DNA of 53,723 bases from Nostoc sp. CHAB 5834 (GTDB lineage: Bacteria > Cyanobacteriota > Cyanobacteriia > Cyanobacteriales > Nostocaceae), in the NCBI GenBank assembly GCA_020829485.1, contig JAIVFU010000048.1, forward strand, positions 1-53,723. The letters run 5' to 3'. This document shows, piece by piece, positions 1-8,550 of the stretch (position 1 is the first letter of the stretch; the number at the start of each line of letters is the position of its first letter). The translations under genes and the position numbers were made by a program. The notes beneath the pieces are model-generated. The model saw nothing but the letters and a program-made list of their open reading frames with translations. It made no database searches and was not told where the DNA came from.

Positions 1-81
1 ATTGGTGGTATTCAAGCTAGAGGGGAAAAAGGAAACTACAGTACACAACGTATTAAATTTAGCTCTAACAGTTCTGGTTAA
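1..81 (+). CDS. C-terminal 26 codons of an unidentified ORF
   Basis: Frame 1 is open from the window edge to TAA at 79-81 and encodes a short hydrophilic tail ending RIKFSSNSSG. The identical tail is on the opposite strand at the other end of the window. A transposase C-terminus is the best guess, because a conserved terminus follows the stop by about 40 bp. A pilin-like C-terminus is an alternative. The fragment is too short to identify. Confidence 0.4.
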   Translation: MGGIQARGEKGNYSTQRIKFSSNSSG

Positions 82-123
82 CTTTTCGTTACATAGTTAT
101 GATTTTTCCTGCCGACTTACTTA
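1..123. repeat. Left copy of 123-bp terminal inverted repeat
   Basis: These bases are identical to the reverse complement of 53598-53720. Identity stops sharply at base 123/124. The repeat holds the last 26 codons and stop of an ORF, then about 40 bp ending in GCCGACTTACTTA. The layout (ORF end, short spacer, conserved terminus, different flank on each side) is what the end of an insertion sequence looks like where a draft assembly breaks. Confidence 0.9.
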
Positions 124-722
124 GTATTACTGTTATCGTTAGGGCCTGTGTCACCTAATAATACAGTGATAACAGAACCCGGCGTTGCTAAAAGATTAAC
201 TGTGACAGGAACACGTACTTTGACAAATCCACTGACAGGAATGGAACTAGTGGTAAAACCAGTATTAGGAACAGTAGTTTCAAATGTGCCGTTACCATCT
301 AAATCTGCGGTGATTGCGCCAGCTGTTGCTGACCCTGTAATAGTAGCTTTACCCGGAATGAAGAAACGGGTAGGATCATTCCCCACATTAGTAATCAAAA
401 AATCGTAGTACAGCAAATCGTTAGATACAACACTACCACCTGTTGTATCTGTCATACCTTGAGAAGCCACCGTAATTCCTGCTGTCTCTGCTACAGAAAC
501 TGTTACAGTATTGGAAGTAGTTTTATTAAGAACATTTACTCCCAAATTATTCACGTAATTATATTCAGCAGTTGCAGTGTTATCGATAGTAGTACCAGCA
601 GTTGTACCATCTGCCAGAGAAGGCATTACTACTGTAAATGACCCTCCTAAAGAAATTGCTGCTACTAGTAAAAAACGGTAGTGATGAAAATTATGAGCAA
701 AAAAGTTCCGTAATGGTTTCAT
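117..722 (-). CDS. Exported protein, DUF11-like start, 3'-truncated
   Basis: The protein has 201 residues. A positively charged N-terminus and hydrophobic stretch (about residues 16-37, ending PSLA) form a signal peptide. The mature part is rich in Thr, Val, Asn and Gly and predicted to be beta-stranded. It begins with an NTATAEY-type segment typical of cyanobacterial surface proteins with DUF11-like repeats. The last lysine codon and the stop (117-122) lie inside the terminal repeat, so the present C-terminus is created by the repeat and the native protein was probably longer. Exported and beta-rich are well supported; the family assignment is tentative. Confidence 0.6.
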   Translation of the reverse strand: MKPLRNFFAHNFHHYRFLLVAAISLGGSFTVVMPSLADGTTAGTTIDNTATAEYNYVNNLGVNVLNKTTSNTVTVSVAETAGITVASQGMTDTTGGSVVSNDLLYYDFLITNVGNDPTRFFIPGKATITGSATAGAITADLDGNGTFETTVPNTGFTTSSIPVSGFVKVRVPVTVNLLATPGSVITVLLGDTGPNDNSNTK

Positions 723-1594
723 GATTTATGAACTGATTTTCAGCCATTGAGTTGTTGTTATGTAACATCTTGCACCAGTTGTTTTAAAATATTTTTGTAG
801 GTAAACACTGCTTTATATTTGCTTAACCCGTGATTTTGGAGCTGTAAGCAATGCTTACTCTACGAATATTGAGAATGGTGCAAGATATGTTTTCCTAGTA
901 CCTTTATCTACGAGACGCTGTACGACCGTGTAACTTTTAATTAATGTTACTCATAGAGTCGCTAACAGAATTCTTAATTGCTATTAATTAGGGGTTTTAG
1001 ACATTTCATTAAAGTGGCTTTTTTTTAGCAACCTGTAGTAGTTATAGAAATAAAAACGACGCAAAAATTACGGCTAAATCAAACCACAAATGTATAATTT
1101 TTTTCTATTATTGTGTAATAAATTACAACAAAATTTCCATAATATTTTATGGACTGTTTATTTAGTACAGACAATTAATCCACAAATTACAAAAATAAGT
1201 GGATGAAAACAAATTAAACATTATTATAGTTGTACTTTCAAAGTCCTATTTAACTTTGATTTCAAGTAACTTCATCTGTTTTTATAAAAAACCAACGCTG
1301 CTAGGCTGATTTGGTACTGAACTTTATATACTCTATTGTGTTTGTAGAGATTGATCCTTTGCAACTGTAAACTTACTTAATTTAAAATTTTGCTGGATGT
1401 TAAGCAATTGTTATAAATACTAAATTCTTGACCCTTAACTCTCACTACAGTTCGGTTAAGACAAAAACTAGATAGACTGAGGGTTATTACTGAAGTATAC
1501 TGAGATTAAATCAGGTACGGTACTCCAAGCCTTAGAAACTGCGATGCCATTTGATGCCATTAAAGAGGCGAAATGGTTAAAATTCATTTGACTC
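723..1594. other. 872-bp AT-rich intergenic region
   Basis: It holds one MITE-like element (765-890). No complete gene was found in the rest. A short open stretch on the + strand (about 1483-1590), with no start codon, encodes some 35 plausible residues ending AKWLKFI and may be a gene remnant. Confidence 0.5.
765..890. mobile_element. MITE-like element with ACATCTTGCACCA ends
   Basis: The left end ACATCTTGCACCA (765-777) faces its near-complement TGGTGCAAGATATGT (876-890), about 126 bp end to end, with no ORF inside. A single end of the same type (ATATCTTGCACCA) lies near 28570, just upstream of the DUF1345 gene, so it recurs in the window. Confidence 0.55.
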
Positions 1595-2404
1595 TTATTT
1601 GAAATTTTTATTCTCTCCAGAAATGCGAATTAATTCAGCTACAAGAGCAGCGATCGCAGATACTGTAATCAACATGACACTCAATGCGTTAATATCAGGC
1701 TTGACTCCCGATCTAATGCGGCTAAAAATTTCCATTGGTAGGGTGTTATAACCGCTACCGGCAGTAAAACTGGCAATAAGAAAGTCATCTAGGCTGAGAA
1801 CAAAAGCCAAGAGACAACCAGCTACAATACCAGGCATTAATTGAGGTAACAATACTTTGATGAAAGCTTGCGTTGGTGTTGCACCTAAATCTAGTGCTGC
1901 TTCTTCTAAGTGAGGATCTAAATTGGTAAGTCGGGAAGCAACCACAAGCCCGACGTAAGCCAGACAAAACACGATGTGGGCTGCAACTATCGTCCATAAA
2001 CTCAAAGGAATTGCAAAGGCTGCTAGACATACTAAAGTAGCCACTGCGATCGCAATATCGGGAATAATCAATGGTAGGTAAGCAACACCCCGATATAATT
2101 TCTTACCAGGAAATTCGTAACGCGCCAACCCAACCGCCATCAAGGTTCCCAGCACTGCTGATATTGCCACTGCACAACCAGCAACTATTAAACTGTTTTG
2201 CAAAGCTGATAAGATGCGATCGTCACTGAATAACTTGCCATACCAATCGAGAGTGAATCCTTGCCAACCTGCACTGTAAGGTGACTGATTGAAGCTATAA
2301 AAGCTAAGTACCAGTATGGGCAGGTACATGAACACAAACATCAGCAGTGAGAAAACCGCCTGCCATGAGACACGCGGTTTTTTGAGAGAAGGAGAGATAT
2401 TCAC
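1595..2404 (-). CDS. potC: PotC-type ABC transporter permease
   Basis: 269 residues, the usual length of the second permease of spermidine/putrescine importers. About six membrane segments are visible. The cytoplasmic EAA loop (EEAALDLGATPTQAF, about residues 165-180) is the contact site for the ATPase. The gene stands alone: no PotB or PotD partner precedes it, and the only PotA-type ATPase in the window is 38 kb away (40696-41823). It probably forms the inner-membrane channel of a polyamine importer assembled from dispersed genes. Substrate is inferred from family only; a related opine, iron or thiamine importer is possible. Confidence 0.8.
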   Translation of the reverse strand: MNISPSLKKPRVSWQAVFSLLMFVFMYLPILVLSFYSFNQSPYSAGWQGFTLDWYGKLFSDDRILSALQNSLIVAGCAVAISAVLGTLMAVGLARYEFPGKKLYRGVAYLPLIIPDIAIAVATLVCLAAFAIPLSLWTIVAAHIVFCLAYVGLVVASRLTNLDPHLEEAALDLGATPTQAFIKVLLPQLMPGIVAGCLLAFVLSLDDFLIASFTAGSGYNTLPMEIFSRIRSGVKPDINALSVMLITVSAIAALVAELIRISGENKNFK

Positions 2405-2983
2405 GTTTATATTTGATTTTTATTGATAGCAACCTAAAATATCATATTTTATGTAATAAGTCAATAATTTAATCTCTTCTCTCTTTTTGTTTGCTGATAA
2501 AACTTTGCCGCCTCTAATTTTAAAGTACCTACTTTACAGCAATGTGTTCTTTGGGTGACTATGAGTTATCCTCGTAGAGTACGGAAAGCCGCCCAAAAAG
2601 TTACTAGGCAGTTTATTCTTTAAATAAGATTTTAAAATCAGATAATTGACAGTCAATAATAGACTATTTTCGCTGATTATCCATATTTAGCTTCATTTTT
2701 TAAGATTTTATAAAATTTTTATTTATCAAAAAATCTATATTTAAAATTGGACAAAATCACACATAAGTTAATAAATTAGAATTGATTTACCTCTTTAGGG
2801 GTGGGTAATTTCCGTACTAAGATAGACGAAATATATAGAAGTAAAAGCATAATATTATGAGATAAGTGTGAAAAAGTTAGTATCTAAATTTACTTATTTG
2901 ATGCTAGGTGAATCAATTACAAGCACTGCAACAACAGAAAGAAAAAACTTTTAATTCAAGTTTAATTTGTTAGGAGGTTTGTG
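2405..2983. other. Divergent intergenic region, no gene seen
   Basis: About 580 bp of AT-rich sequence between the divergent permease and glycosyltransferase genes, so promoters for both should lie here. AGGAGG at 2972-2977 is the ribosome binding site of the next gene. No repeat element or convincing ORF was found. Confidence 0.5.
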
Positions 2984-4069
2984 ATGCGAATAGCTCAAGT
3001 AGCGCCACTGTGGGAGAGAGTTCCACCTCCAGCTTATGGTGGTACAGAGTTAGTAGTCGGGTTACTTACTGATGAATTAGTCCAACGTGGACACGAAGTA
3101 ACTTTATTTGCTTCGGGAGATTCTATCAGTCTGGCAAAACTAGTGTCAGTTCATCCGTGTGCCCTGAGACACGATGGCACTATCAAAGATTACAACATTT
3201 ACGAAATGCTGAATCTAGCTTCGGTTTATGAACGCGCAGAAGAGTTTGATATTATTCACTCCCATGTAGGGTGTGGGGCGCTGTCGTACACAAATCTCGT
3301 CACAACCTCAACAGTTCACACGTTGCACGGTACTTTTACGCCTGACAACGAAAAGATGTTTAGTTTTGGGAAAAAACAACCCTACGTTAGTATTTCCGAT
3401 TCACAACGAGAACCAAAGTTAGGGTTGAACTATCAAGCAACGGTTTACAACGGAATTGATGTCAGCAGTTATAATTTTCACGCCCAACCAGAAGATCCGC
3501 CCTACTTAGCGTTTTTGGGTAGAATGTCTCCTGAGAAGGGAGCGCACTTAGCAATAGAAATTGCAAAACTTGCTGGTTGGCATTTAAAAATGGCAGGTAA
3601 GATTGATGCCATTGATATGGAATACTTTGAGAAGGAAATCAAACCGCACATTGACGGTAAGCAAATTGAGTATTTGGGTGAAGCTAACCATGCTCAAAAA
3701 AATGCCCTTATGGGAGGTGCAGTCGCAACTCTATTCCCTATCACTTGGCGAGAACCCTTTGGATTGGTGATGGTGGAGTCAATGGCTTCTGGTACGCCGG
3801 TGATTGCGATGAAATTGGGGTCTACTGAAGAGGTAATTTCCCACGGGAAGACGGGTTTCCTCTGCAATAATATTCAAGAATGCATCAGTGCCATTGATCG
3901 GGTAATAAAGTTAAACCGCTATGCCTGTCGCCAGTATGTCGAAAACTTTTTCAGCGTTGAGCAAATGACTGATGGCTATGAAGCCGTTTATCAGCAAATA
4001 ATAGCAAAACGATTTTCTCAGAATGGGCGTTTCCGCGGTTTGATTGGTTTAGGTAGCGATCGCACTTAA
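2984..4069 (+). CDS. GT4-family glycosyltransferase
   Basis: 361 residues with a two-domain GT-B fold. The N-terminal part shows APPAYGG-like acceptor-side sequence (PPPAYGGTELVV, residues 14-25). The C-terminal part has FLGRMSPEKG (about 178-187) and the E-x7-E nucleotide-sugar motif (E257 and E265 in EPFGLVMVE). This is typical of retaining family-4 transferases that transfer sugar from a nucleotide donor. ATG at 2984 is preferred over the in-frame GTG at 2981 because AGGAGG at 2972-2977 leaves a 6-base spacer. Acceptor unknown; there are no polysaccharide genes nearby. Confidence 0.88.
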   Translation: MRIAQVAPLWERVPPPAYGGTELVVGLLTDELVQRGHEVTLFASGDSISLAKLVSVHPCALRHDGTIKDYNIYEMLNLASVYERAEEFDIIHSHVGCGALSYTNLVTTSTVHTLHGTFTPDNEKMFSFGKKQPYVSISDSQREPKLGLNYQATVYNGIDVSSYNFHAQPEDPPYLAFLGRMSPEKGAHLAIEIAKLAGWHLKMAGKIDAIDMEYFEKEIKPHIDGKQIEYLGEANHAQKNALMGGAVATLFPITWREPFGLVMVESMASGTPVIAMKLGSTEEVISHGKTGFLCNNIQECISAIDRVIKLNRYACRQYVENFFSVEQMTDGYEAVYQQIIAKRFSQNGRFRGLIGLGSDRT

Positions 4070-4122
4070 ACATCGCATTTGTGTAATCTTATATGTTTTT
4101 AGGGGCGCAGAGATGTGCGTCT

Positions 4123-4236
4123 CTACCAAATCAAGCGCTTACCCCATTTTTCCAATGTCTTCGCTTTAACCCCTGGAACTCGTTGTCTTGTAAAGAAATA
4201 AATTTTTGCTGTTGACGGCTAATAATTAAAGTCCCT
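4123..4236 (-). pseudogene. Detached C-terminal end of a helix-hairpin-helix domain
   Basis: Reading leftward, an open stretch encodes QRVPGVKAKTLEKWGKRLIW and stops at TAG (4123-4125). This matches the second half of a ComEA-type (HhH)2 domain (VPGVG...LEKWG). The upstream lipoprotein gene ends prematurely inside the first half of such a domain. This piece is therefore most likely its severed 3' end, separated by the hairpin at 4238-4307. Confidence 0.6.
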
Positions 4237-4237
4237 A

Positions 4238-4307
4238 ACACCCCACCCCCAACCCCTCCCCTTAGCAAGGGGAGGGGAGACAAAGCGTAGCTTTGGCGGG
4301 GTGGGGT
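4238..4307. repeat. GC-rich palindromic repeat inserted in a gene 3' end
   Basis: About 70 bp with complementary arms (CACCCCACCCCCAACC on the left, GGCGGGGTGGGG on the right) and an inner CCCCTTAGCAAGGGG hairpin. It contrasts strongly with the AT-rich surroundings. A partial relative lies near 9384-9413. It supplies the sequence after the premature stop of the PLD-like gene and could also act as a transcription terminator. Confidence 0.7.
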
Positions 4308-5855
4308 TCAAATTATTTGATTTATGCAAGAGGTCTGTTGTGCTAACTTCTTACCCACACCAGGCAGAGTTACTAATTCTTCTAGACTTGCAGTGTTAAT
4401 ATTTATTTGTTTAACTGCTTGTAGTTCACTTGATGAAGAACTTTTTATCTGAGGACAGCGTGTTTGTTCTAATTTAATCTTTTCTTGAATTCTTGATGGT
4501 AAGCCGGGTTTAATTTTAGTATAAAGACGAGCAAATTCGCGCACATAATGGGCAGCAACTATGGAACTTTCAATCACTACAACCGTCTCATCGTTACCAT
4601 TATTGGCAGCATCTGACCAATTATGAGAACCTGTAATTACTGTTTGATTATCAATAACACCAAATTTGTGATGCAATAAATCACCTTTGGGTAACACAGG
4701 TACACCTACGGTTGTAATTGGATTTGACCAAGGATGGTTGTCAGCTTCATATTTACATTTATTACTAAGAGCAACCCCCATCATATCTAATGCTTCGCTA
4801 TAAGGACGATAGGCAAATTGTGGTTCAATTAAAGCGCGAATTTGCAGACTTTGTTGATGGCGTTTTTCTAAAATATTGACAAGACGCTGATCTGAAAAAA
4901 CAAATAACGCCATATCAACAGATTTGGTTGCTGAATCTAAAATTTTGCCAATTAAACCATTACTACTGTTACTCCAGGATTGAGTTGGGGAAGTAGGCGA
5001 AAATTGCACAGTAATTTGGGTGTTTCCTAAAGTTATTTGTTGAGGCGATCGCATCGGTTTTTCCAAACCAAATTTACTATCTGGTTTACCTCCTGGGCCA
5101 TCTCCCCACATAATGTTAAACTCTTCTGTAAATAAAGATGCTAATTCTGGGCTGTCAATTTGCAATAAGTTATTGGCATTGCCTAAACTGCTGGAATTTG
5201 TGAAATCACCATAAGTATCACTTAAAGTAAAATTGGCTGAAGTAATAATTACAATGCGATTATCCACAATCACAAATTTATGATGCATCAAGCTGCTACC
5301 TGCTGAACCATCTGCTTGATCGTCTATCCAGGGAATTTTGGCATTTTGCAAAACTATCAAAGCATCTCTTTGATTTATTTCTGCTGGACTGAGTTGATTA
5401 TCTTGGTTAATATCGATAAATTTGCGAAATTCGTTGTAACGTTCCTGTTCCCTTTTATCTAACTTACCTACTTCAGTAGATGTTAAGCTGCTCCAAGGTT
5501 GGCTATAGGTATTTTCTAAAATTATCCTGACTTTTACCCCAGCTTTTTGTCTATCAGCCAATGCTTGGGCAACTTTGGGTAAACGTAATTCTTGCACTGC
5601 CACATCTACTGTAGACTTAGCTTGTGTAATAGCATCAATAATCTGTTTTTCTAAATCATCCCCAAGGCGAGTTTGTTGACGGTAAGATTCTTTGTATTCT
5701 GAAGACTCAGAATGGTTAAAGTAAACTTGAACTAACGAATCTTGTGGTAAAGGTGCGGGACGCTGATTGAAAGACTGGACTCTTTGACAAGCAGCAAGGG
5801 GAAATATCAGTAAAAAGATATATAAAAAATATCTTCGTCTAGAGATAAATAGCAC
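4308..5855 (-). CDS. Phospholipase-D-like lipoprotein with EF-hand loop and cut HhH tail
   Basis: 515 residues. The lipobox PLAAC puts the lipidated cysteine at 23, so the protein is membrane-anchored outside the cytoplasm. There are two HKD catalytic motifs: H191-x-K193-x4-D198 and H395-x-K397-x4-D402, each followed by an S/G-x-N segment (TSANFT, SHNWS). This is a complete PLD-superfamily active site for cleaving phosphodiesters of lipids or nucleic acid. Between the strands of the first half is a canonical EF-hand loop (D148, N150, D152, Q154, S156, E159). Residues about 485-515 begin a ComEA-type helix-hairpin-helix domain (INTASLEELVTLPGVG) that ends abruptly. DNA binding by the HhH suggests a nuclease, but lipid substrate remains possible. 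Confidence 0.85.
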   Translation of the reverse strand: MLFISRRRYFLYIFLLIFPLAACQRVQSFNQRPAPLPQDSLVQVYFNHSESSEYKESYRQQTRLGDDLEKQIIDAITQAKSTVDVAVQELRLPKVAQALADRQKAGVKVRIILENTYSQPWSSLTSTEVGKLDKREQERYNEFRKFIDINQDNQLSPAEINQRDALIVLQNAKIPWIDDQADGSAGSSLMHHKFVIVDNRIVIITSANFTLSDTYGDFTNSSSLGNANNLLQIDSPELASLFTEEFNIMWGDGPGGKPDSKFGLEKPMRSPQQITLGNTQITVQFSPTSPTQSWSNSSNGLIGKILDSATKSVDMALFVFSDQRLVNILEKRHQQSLQIRALIEPQFAYRPYSEALDMMGVALSNKCKYEADNHPWSNPITTVGVPVLPKGDLLHHKFGVIDNQTVITGSHNWSDAANNGNDETVVVIESSIVAAHYVREFARLYTKIKPGLPSRIQEKIKLEQTRCPQIKSSSSSELQAVKQININTASLEELVTLPGVGKKLAQQTSCINQII

Positions 5856-6069
5856 TGTAATCTGTTAAAAGTGAATTGGGAGTAGACATATTTATCATTC
5901 CCAAAATTTTGTCTTCTGAATTAAGTAGAAAAATAACTTTCCAAGTAAAAGCAAAAATCCACTGCTAGAAGCATTACAAAGATTTTTTCAGGATTTGTCC
6001 ACTCAAACTGTATATGCTGACAAGATCAGCAGCCTACCACCAACGTGTGTTCTCACTATTATCGGTTAT

Positions 6070-7239
6070 ATGCAAATTTATCTAGATTACAGCGCCACTA
6101 CTCCGACTCGAAAAGAAGCGATCGCAGTTATGCAAACAGTCCTCACTCAACAGTGGGGCAATCCTTCCAGTTTACATGAGTGGGGGCAAAGGGCGGCAAC
6201 GGTTGTGGAACAAGCCAGAGTCCAAGTTGCTGGATTAATTAACGCTGTCGATCCAGCATCAATAATCTTTACATCTGGTGGTACCGAAGCAAATAATCTG
6301 GCGATTATGGGTGTGGCTAGGTTGTATGCTGTTCCTCAACATATTATTATTTCCAGCGTTGAGCATTCGGCAATTTCTGAAACAGTAAAGTTGCTAGAAA
6401 TGTGGGGTTGGGAAGTTACGCGCCTATCTGTAGACGTTAAAGGCAGAGTCAACCCCCTAGATTTAAAAGCAGCATTGCGACATAACACAGTTTTAGTTTC
6501 TATAATTTACGGACAAAGTGAAGTTGGAACTGTGCAAGCGATCGCAGAACTGGGTAAGATAGTGCGATTGCATGGGGCTTTGTTCCATACAGATGCGGTG
6601 CAAGCTGCGGGACGCTTACCCATAGATGTACAACAACTACCCGTAGACTTACTTAGCCTTTCCAGCCATAAAATATATGGGCCGCAAGGTGCAGGGGCGT
6701 TATATGTGCGCCCTGGTGTAGAATTGATGCCCTTATTGGGTGGTGGTGGGCAAGAAATGGGACTGCGTTCTGGTACGCAAGCAGTACCGATAATTGCCGG
6801 GTTTGGTGTAGCAGCAGAATTAGCAGCCGAAGAATTGGCTACAGAAACACCACGATTAATTGAGTTACGCGATCGCGCCTTTGCCCAACTAGCTGAAATT
6901 CCTGGTTTAATTGCTACAGGGGATAGCTGCGATCGTTTACCTCACCATGTGAGTATGTGCTTAGAATACGCCGATGGGGAAAAACTTAGCGGTAAAACCT
7001 TGGTACGACAGCTAAACCTTGCTGGCATCGGCATCAGTGCTGGTGCTGCCTGTCACAGTGGTAAACTTAGCCCTAGCCCGATATTGTTAGCGATGGGTTA
7101 TTCCGAAAAAGCCGCTTTGGGCGGAATTCGCATCACATTGGGGCGTGATACGACTGAAGCTGATATAGATTGGACGGTGATGGTATTAAAGCAAGTTTTG
7201 CAAAGGCTGACACCGGATTTATCTTTAGTTAAGCGTTAA
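6070..7239 (+). CDS. Cysteine desulfurase, NifS/IscS-like
   Basis: 389 residues from ATG 6070, the usual family start (MQIYLDYSATTP). An upstream in-frame TTG at 5995 would add 25 unlike residues and is rejected. It is a PLP enzyme that removes sulfur from cysteine for Fe-S cluster or thio-cofactor assembly. Visible features are the cofactor lysine K201 in SSHKIYGPQG, the His and Glu of the PLP pocket (VEHSA, GTEANN) and the catalytic cysteine C328 in SAGAACHSG. It lacks adjacent iscU, nif or suf genes, so it is a stand-alone paralogue rather than part of a nif cluster. Confidence 0.9.
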   Translation: MQIYLDYSATTPTRKEAIAVMQTVLTQQWGNPSSLHEWGQRAATVVEQARVQVAGLINAVDPASIIFTSGGTEANNLAIMGVARLYAVPQHIIISSVEHSAISETVKLLEMWGWEVTRLSVDVKGRVNPLDLKAALRHNTVLVSIIYGQSEVGTVQAIAELGKIVRLHGALFHTDAVQAAGRLPIDVQQLPVDLLSLSSHKIYGPQGAGALYVRPGVELMPLLGGGGQEMGLRSGTQAVPIIAGFGVAAELAAEELATETPRLIELRDRAFAQLAEIPGLIATGDSCDRLPHHVSMCLEYADGEKLSGKTLVRQLNLAGIGISAGAACHSGKLSPSPILLAMGYSEKAALGGIRITLGRDTTEADIDWTVMVLKQVLQRLTPDLSLVKR

Positions 7240-7480
7240 ATTATTGGCAACGCTACTATAGGACTAATATTTGATTGATGAAAAAGCTCGGTACAGATCG
7301 AAAAGCCTAATTCCCTACTCCCTACTCCCTACTCCCTACTCCCCACCCACGTAGATAATTTCAAAAATCAAATACGATTCCTATAGGATCTCAACCGTGT
7401 AAACTTATATGTCAAAAATTAACCAGATCCAAAATGAATTACGTTACTTAATCTTTTCGAGAAAATTTAAATTTGCTTAA
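7240..7480. repeat. Spacer with CCCTACT heptanucleotide tandem repeat
   Basis: Four perfect CCCTACT units run at 7313-7340. This is the short tandemly repeated repetitive type common in Nostoc-like genomes. No gene is seen in the rest of the spacer. Confidence 0.7.
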
Positions 7481-7738
7481 AAAAGCTTATTTTCGAGTTC
7501 TAAAAAATGGTTATCACATACAGATCAGTATGGACAAAACTTTGTTTACATCTTGAATCGCGATCCAGAATTTATCTTTGAATACATGGATTGGATTTAC
7601 CATTAAAAATCTCAGTCACAGTCATATTATTTTAATCATAAACGAGATTATTCCTTCCTGTGGCGACGTGAAGACTATGAAAAAATAATGAGTCAGATAA
7701 TTGAAAGAGAAAAGAAGCGGGACTTCATGCACGACTAG
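7481..7738 (+). pseudogene. Decayed unidentified ORF with one in-frame stop
   Basis: One frame is open from 7481 to TAG at 7736-7738 except for TAA at 7604-7606, and both halves look protein-like (YGQNFVYILNRDPEFIFEYM before, RDYSFLWRREDYEKIMSQII after). There is no convincing start codon. The family is not recognised. It lies just upstream of another decayed ORF with the same kind of single-stop lesion. Confidence 0.45.
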
Positions 7739-7775
7739 GTTATGAAATACTAGCTAATTTAAGGACAAAAACACC

Positions 7776-8003
7776 ATGAACACTGCAAAAATTACTACTG
7801 ATGGCACTCACTAAATCGTTATTTTACCCGAAGACTTTCAACTTACTGGGACTGAAGTTTATATCAAAAAAATTGGTAACGCCATTGTCCTGATTGCCAA
7901 AGACAACCCTTGGGAATCCCTCATTGATAGTCTAGACAATTTCTCCGATGACTTCATGACTACCAGAGATCAGCCAGTTATTGACACCAGAGAGAGCTTG
8001 TGA
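7776..8003 (+). pseudogene. VapB/VagC-like antitoxin, inactivated by a stop codon
   Basis: ATG at 7776 opens a 75-codon frame interrupted by TAA at 7812-7814 (codon 13). After the stop the frame resumes with IVILPEDFQLTGTEVYIKK, IGNAIVLI and DNPWESLIDSLDNF, the AbrB/VapB-type DNA-binding antitoxin pattern. No toxin gene follows: a MITE begins 10 bp after the stop. After removing the MITE, a GTG at 7999-8001 would open only a very short frame, so the toxin is gone or was never here. Confidence 0.65.
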
Positions 8004-8012
8004 ACAAGTCTT

Positions 8013-8433
8013 TAGGACTTACGCACTGTACAAATGCATCGTGATGTGGATTAACGAAAATCCGTTGTTTCAGGCTTTTTTTAATTATCCTGCGATGCCT
8101 ACGGCGGTAAACTACGTAAATAGACCATGCTGTGGGGGCTAAACTTTGCTCATTGGTGTCAACTTAAGCTAAAAATCGCTTATCTGTTGGCTTCCACGCC
8201 CGCCCAGAAATAAATTTCAGGGCTTATAGCTAAAGTCTACTGAAGTAGACTAAAGATTTTTAGGAATATTTAGTCTACTTCAGTAGACTTTAGCTATTAG
8301 CAAGGAACTTCAGTTCCTTGCGGGACATGGTTTTTACCTTAAGTTGACACGTATGAGCAATGCTGTGCCCTTACGAAAGATGTGGTTTTTAACTTATGCA
8401 TGTTTGCGTTTTCTTGTCAATGCGTAAGTCCTA
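8013..8433. mobile_element. Composite MITE with 13-bp perfect inverted ends
   Basis: TAGGACTTACGCA (8013-8025) is perfectly inverted at 8421-8433. GTCTT flanks both sides (8008-8012 and 8434-8438) and may be a 5-bp target duplication. If the TA at each end is the duplicated target instead, it would be of IS630/mariner type. It carries no ORF and contains a second element. Confidence 0.75.
8131..8373. mobile_element. Nested foldback element (family F, copy 1)
   Basis: The right arm reads AAGTTGACACGTATGAGCAA then TGCTGTGCCC, and the left arm carries the complement TTGGTGTCAACTTAAG. The inside is a long foldback (AAGTCTACTGAAGTAGACTA and its complement, then AAGGAACTTCAGTTCCTTG). A second copy lies at 50568-50816. 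It sits wholly inside the 8013-8433 element, so it inserted later. Confidence 0.7.
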
Positions 8434-8550
8434 GTCTTTTACCAACAGGTAAAATTTTGAGTGTGTCTTCTATGCGATCGCACTTCTTCAATAAATGGGC
8501 AACCAGTCAGGGAATCTTAACTGAGCAGTTTGTTTTGCAAGGGTTATTTG

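Noticed and set aside
8013..8433. Long foldback as a structured non-coding RNA
   Set aside because: Inverted ends, flanking duplication and a second genomic copy of the inner part show mobile elements; no promoter evidence.
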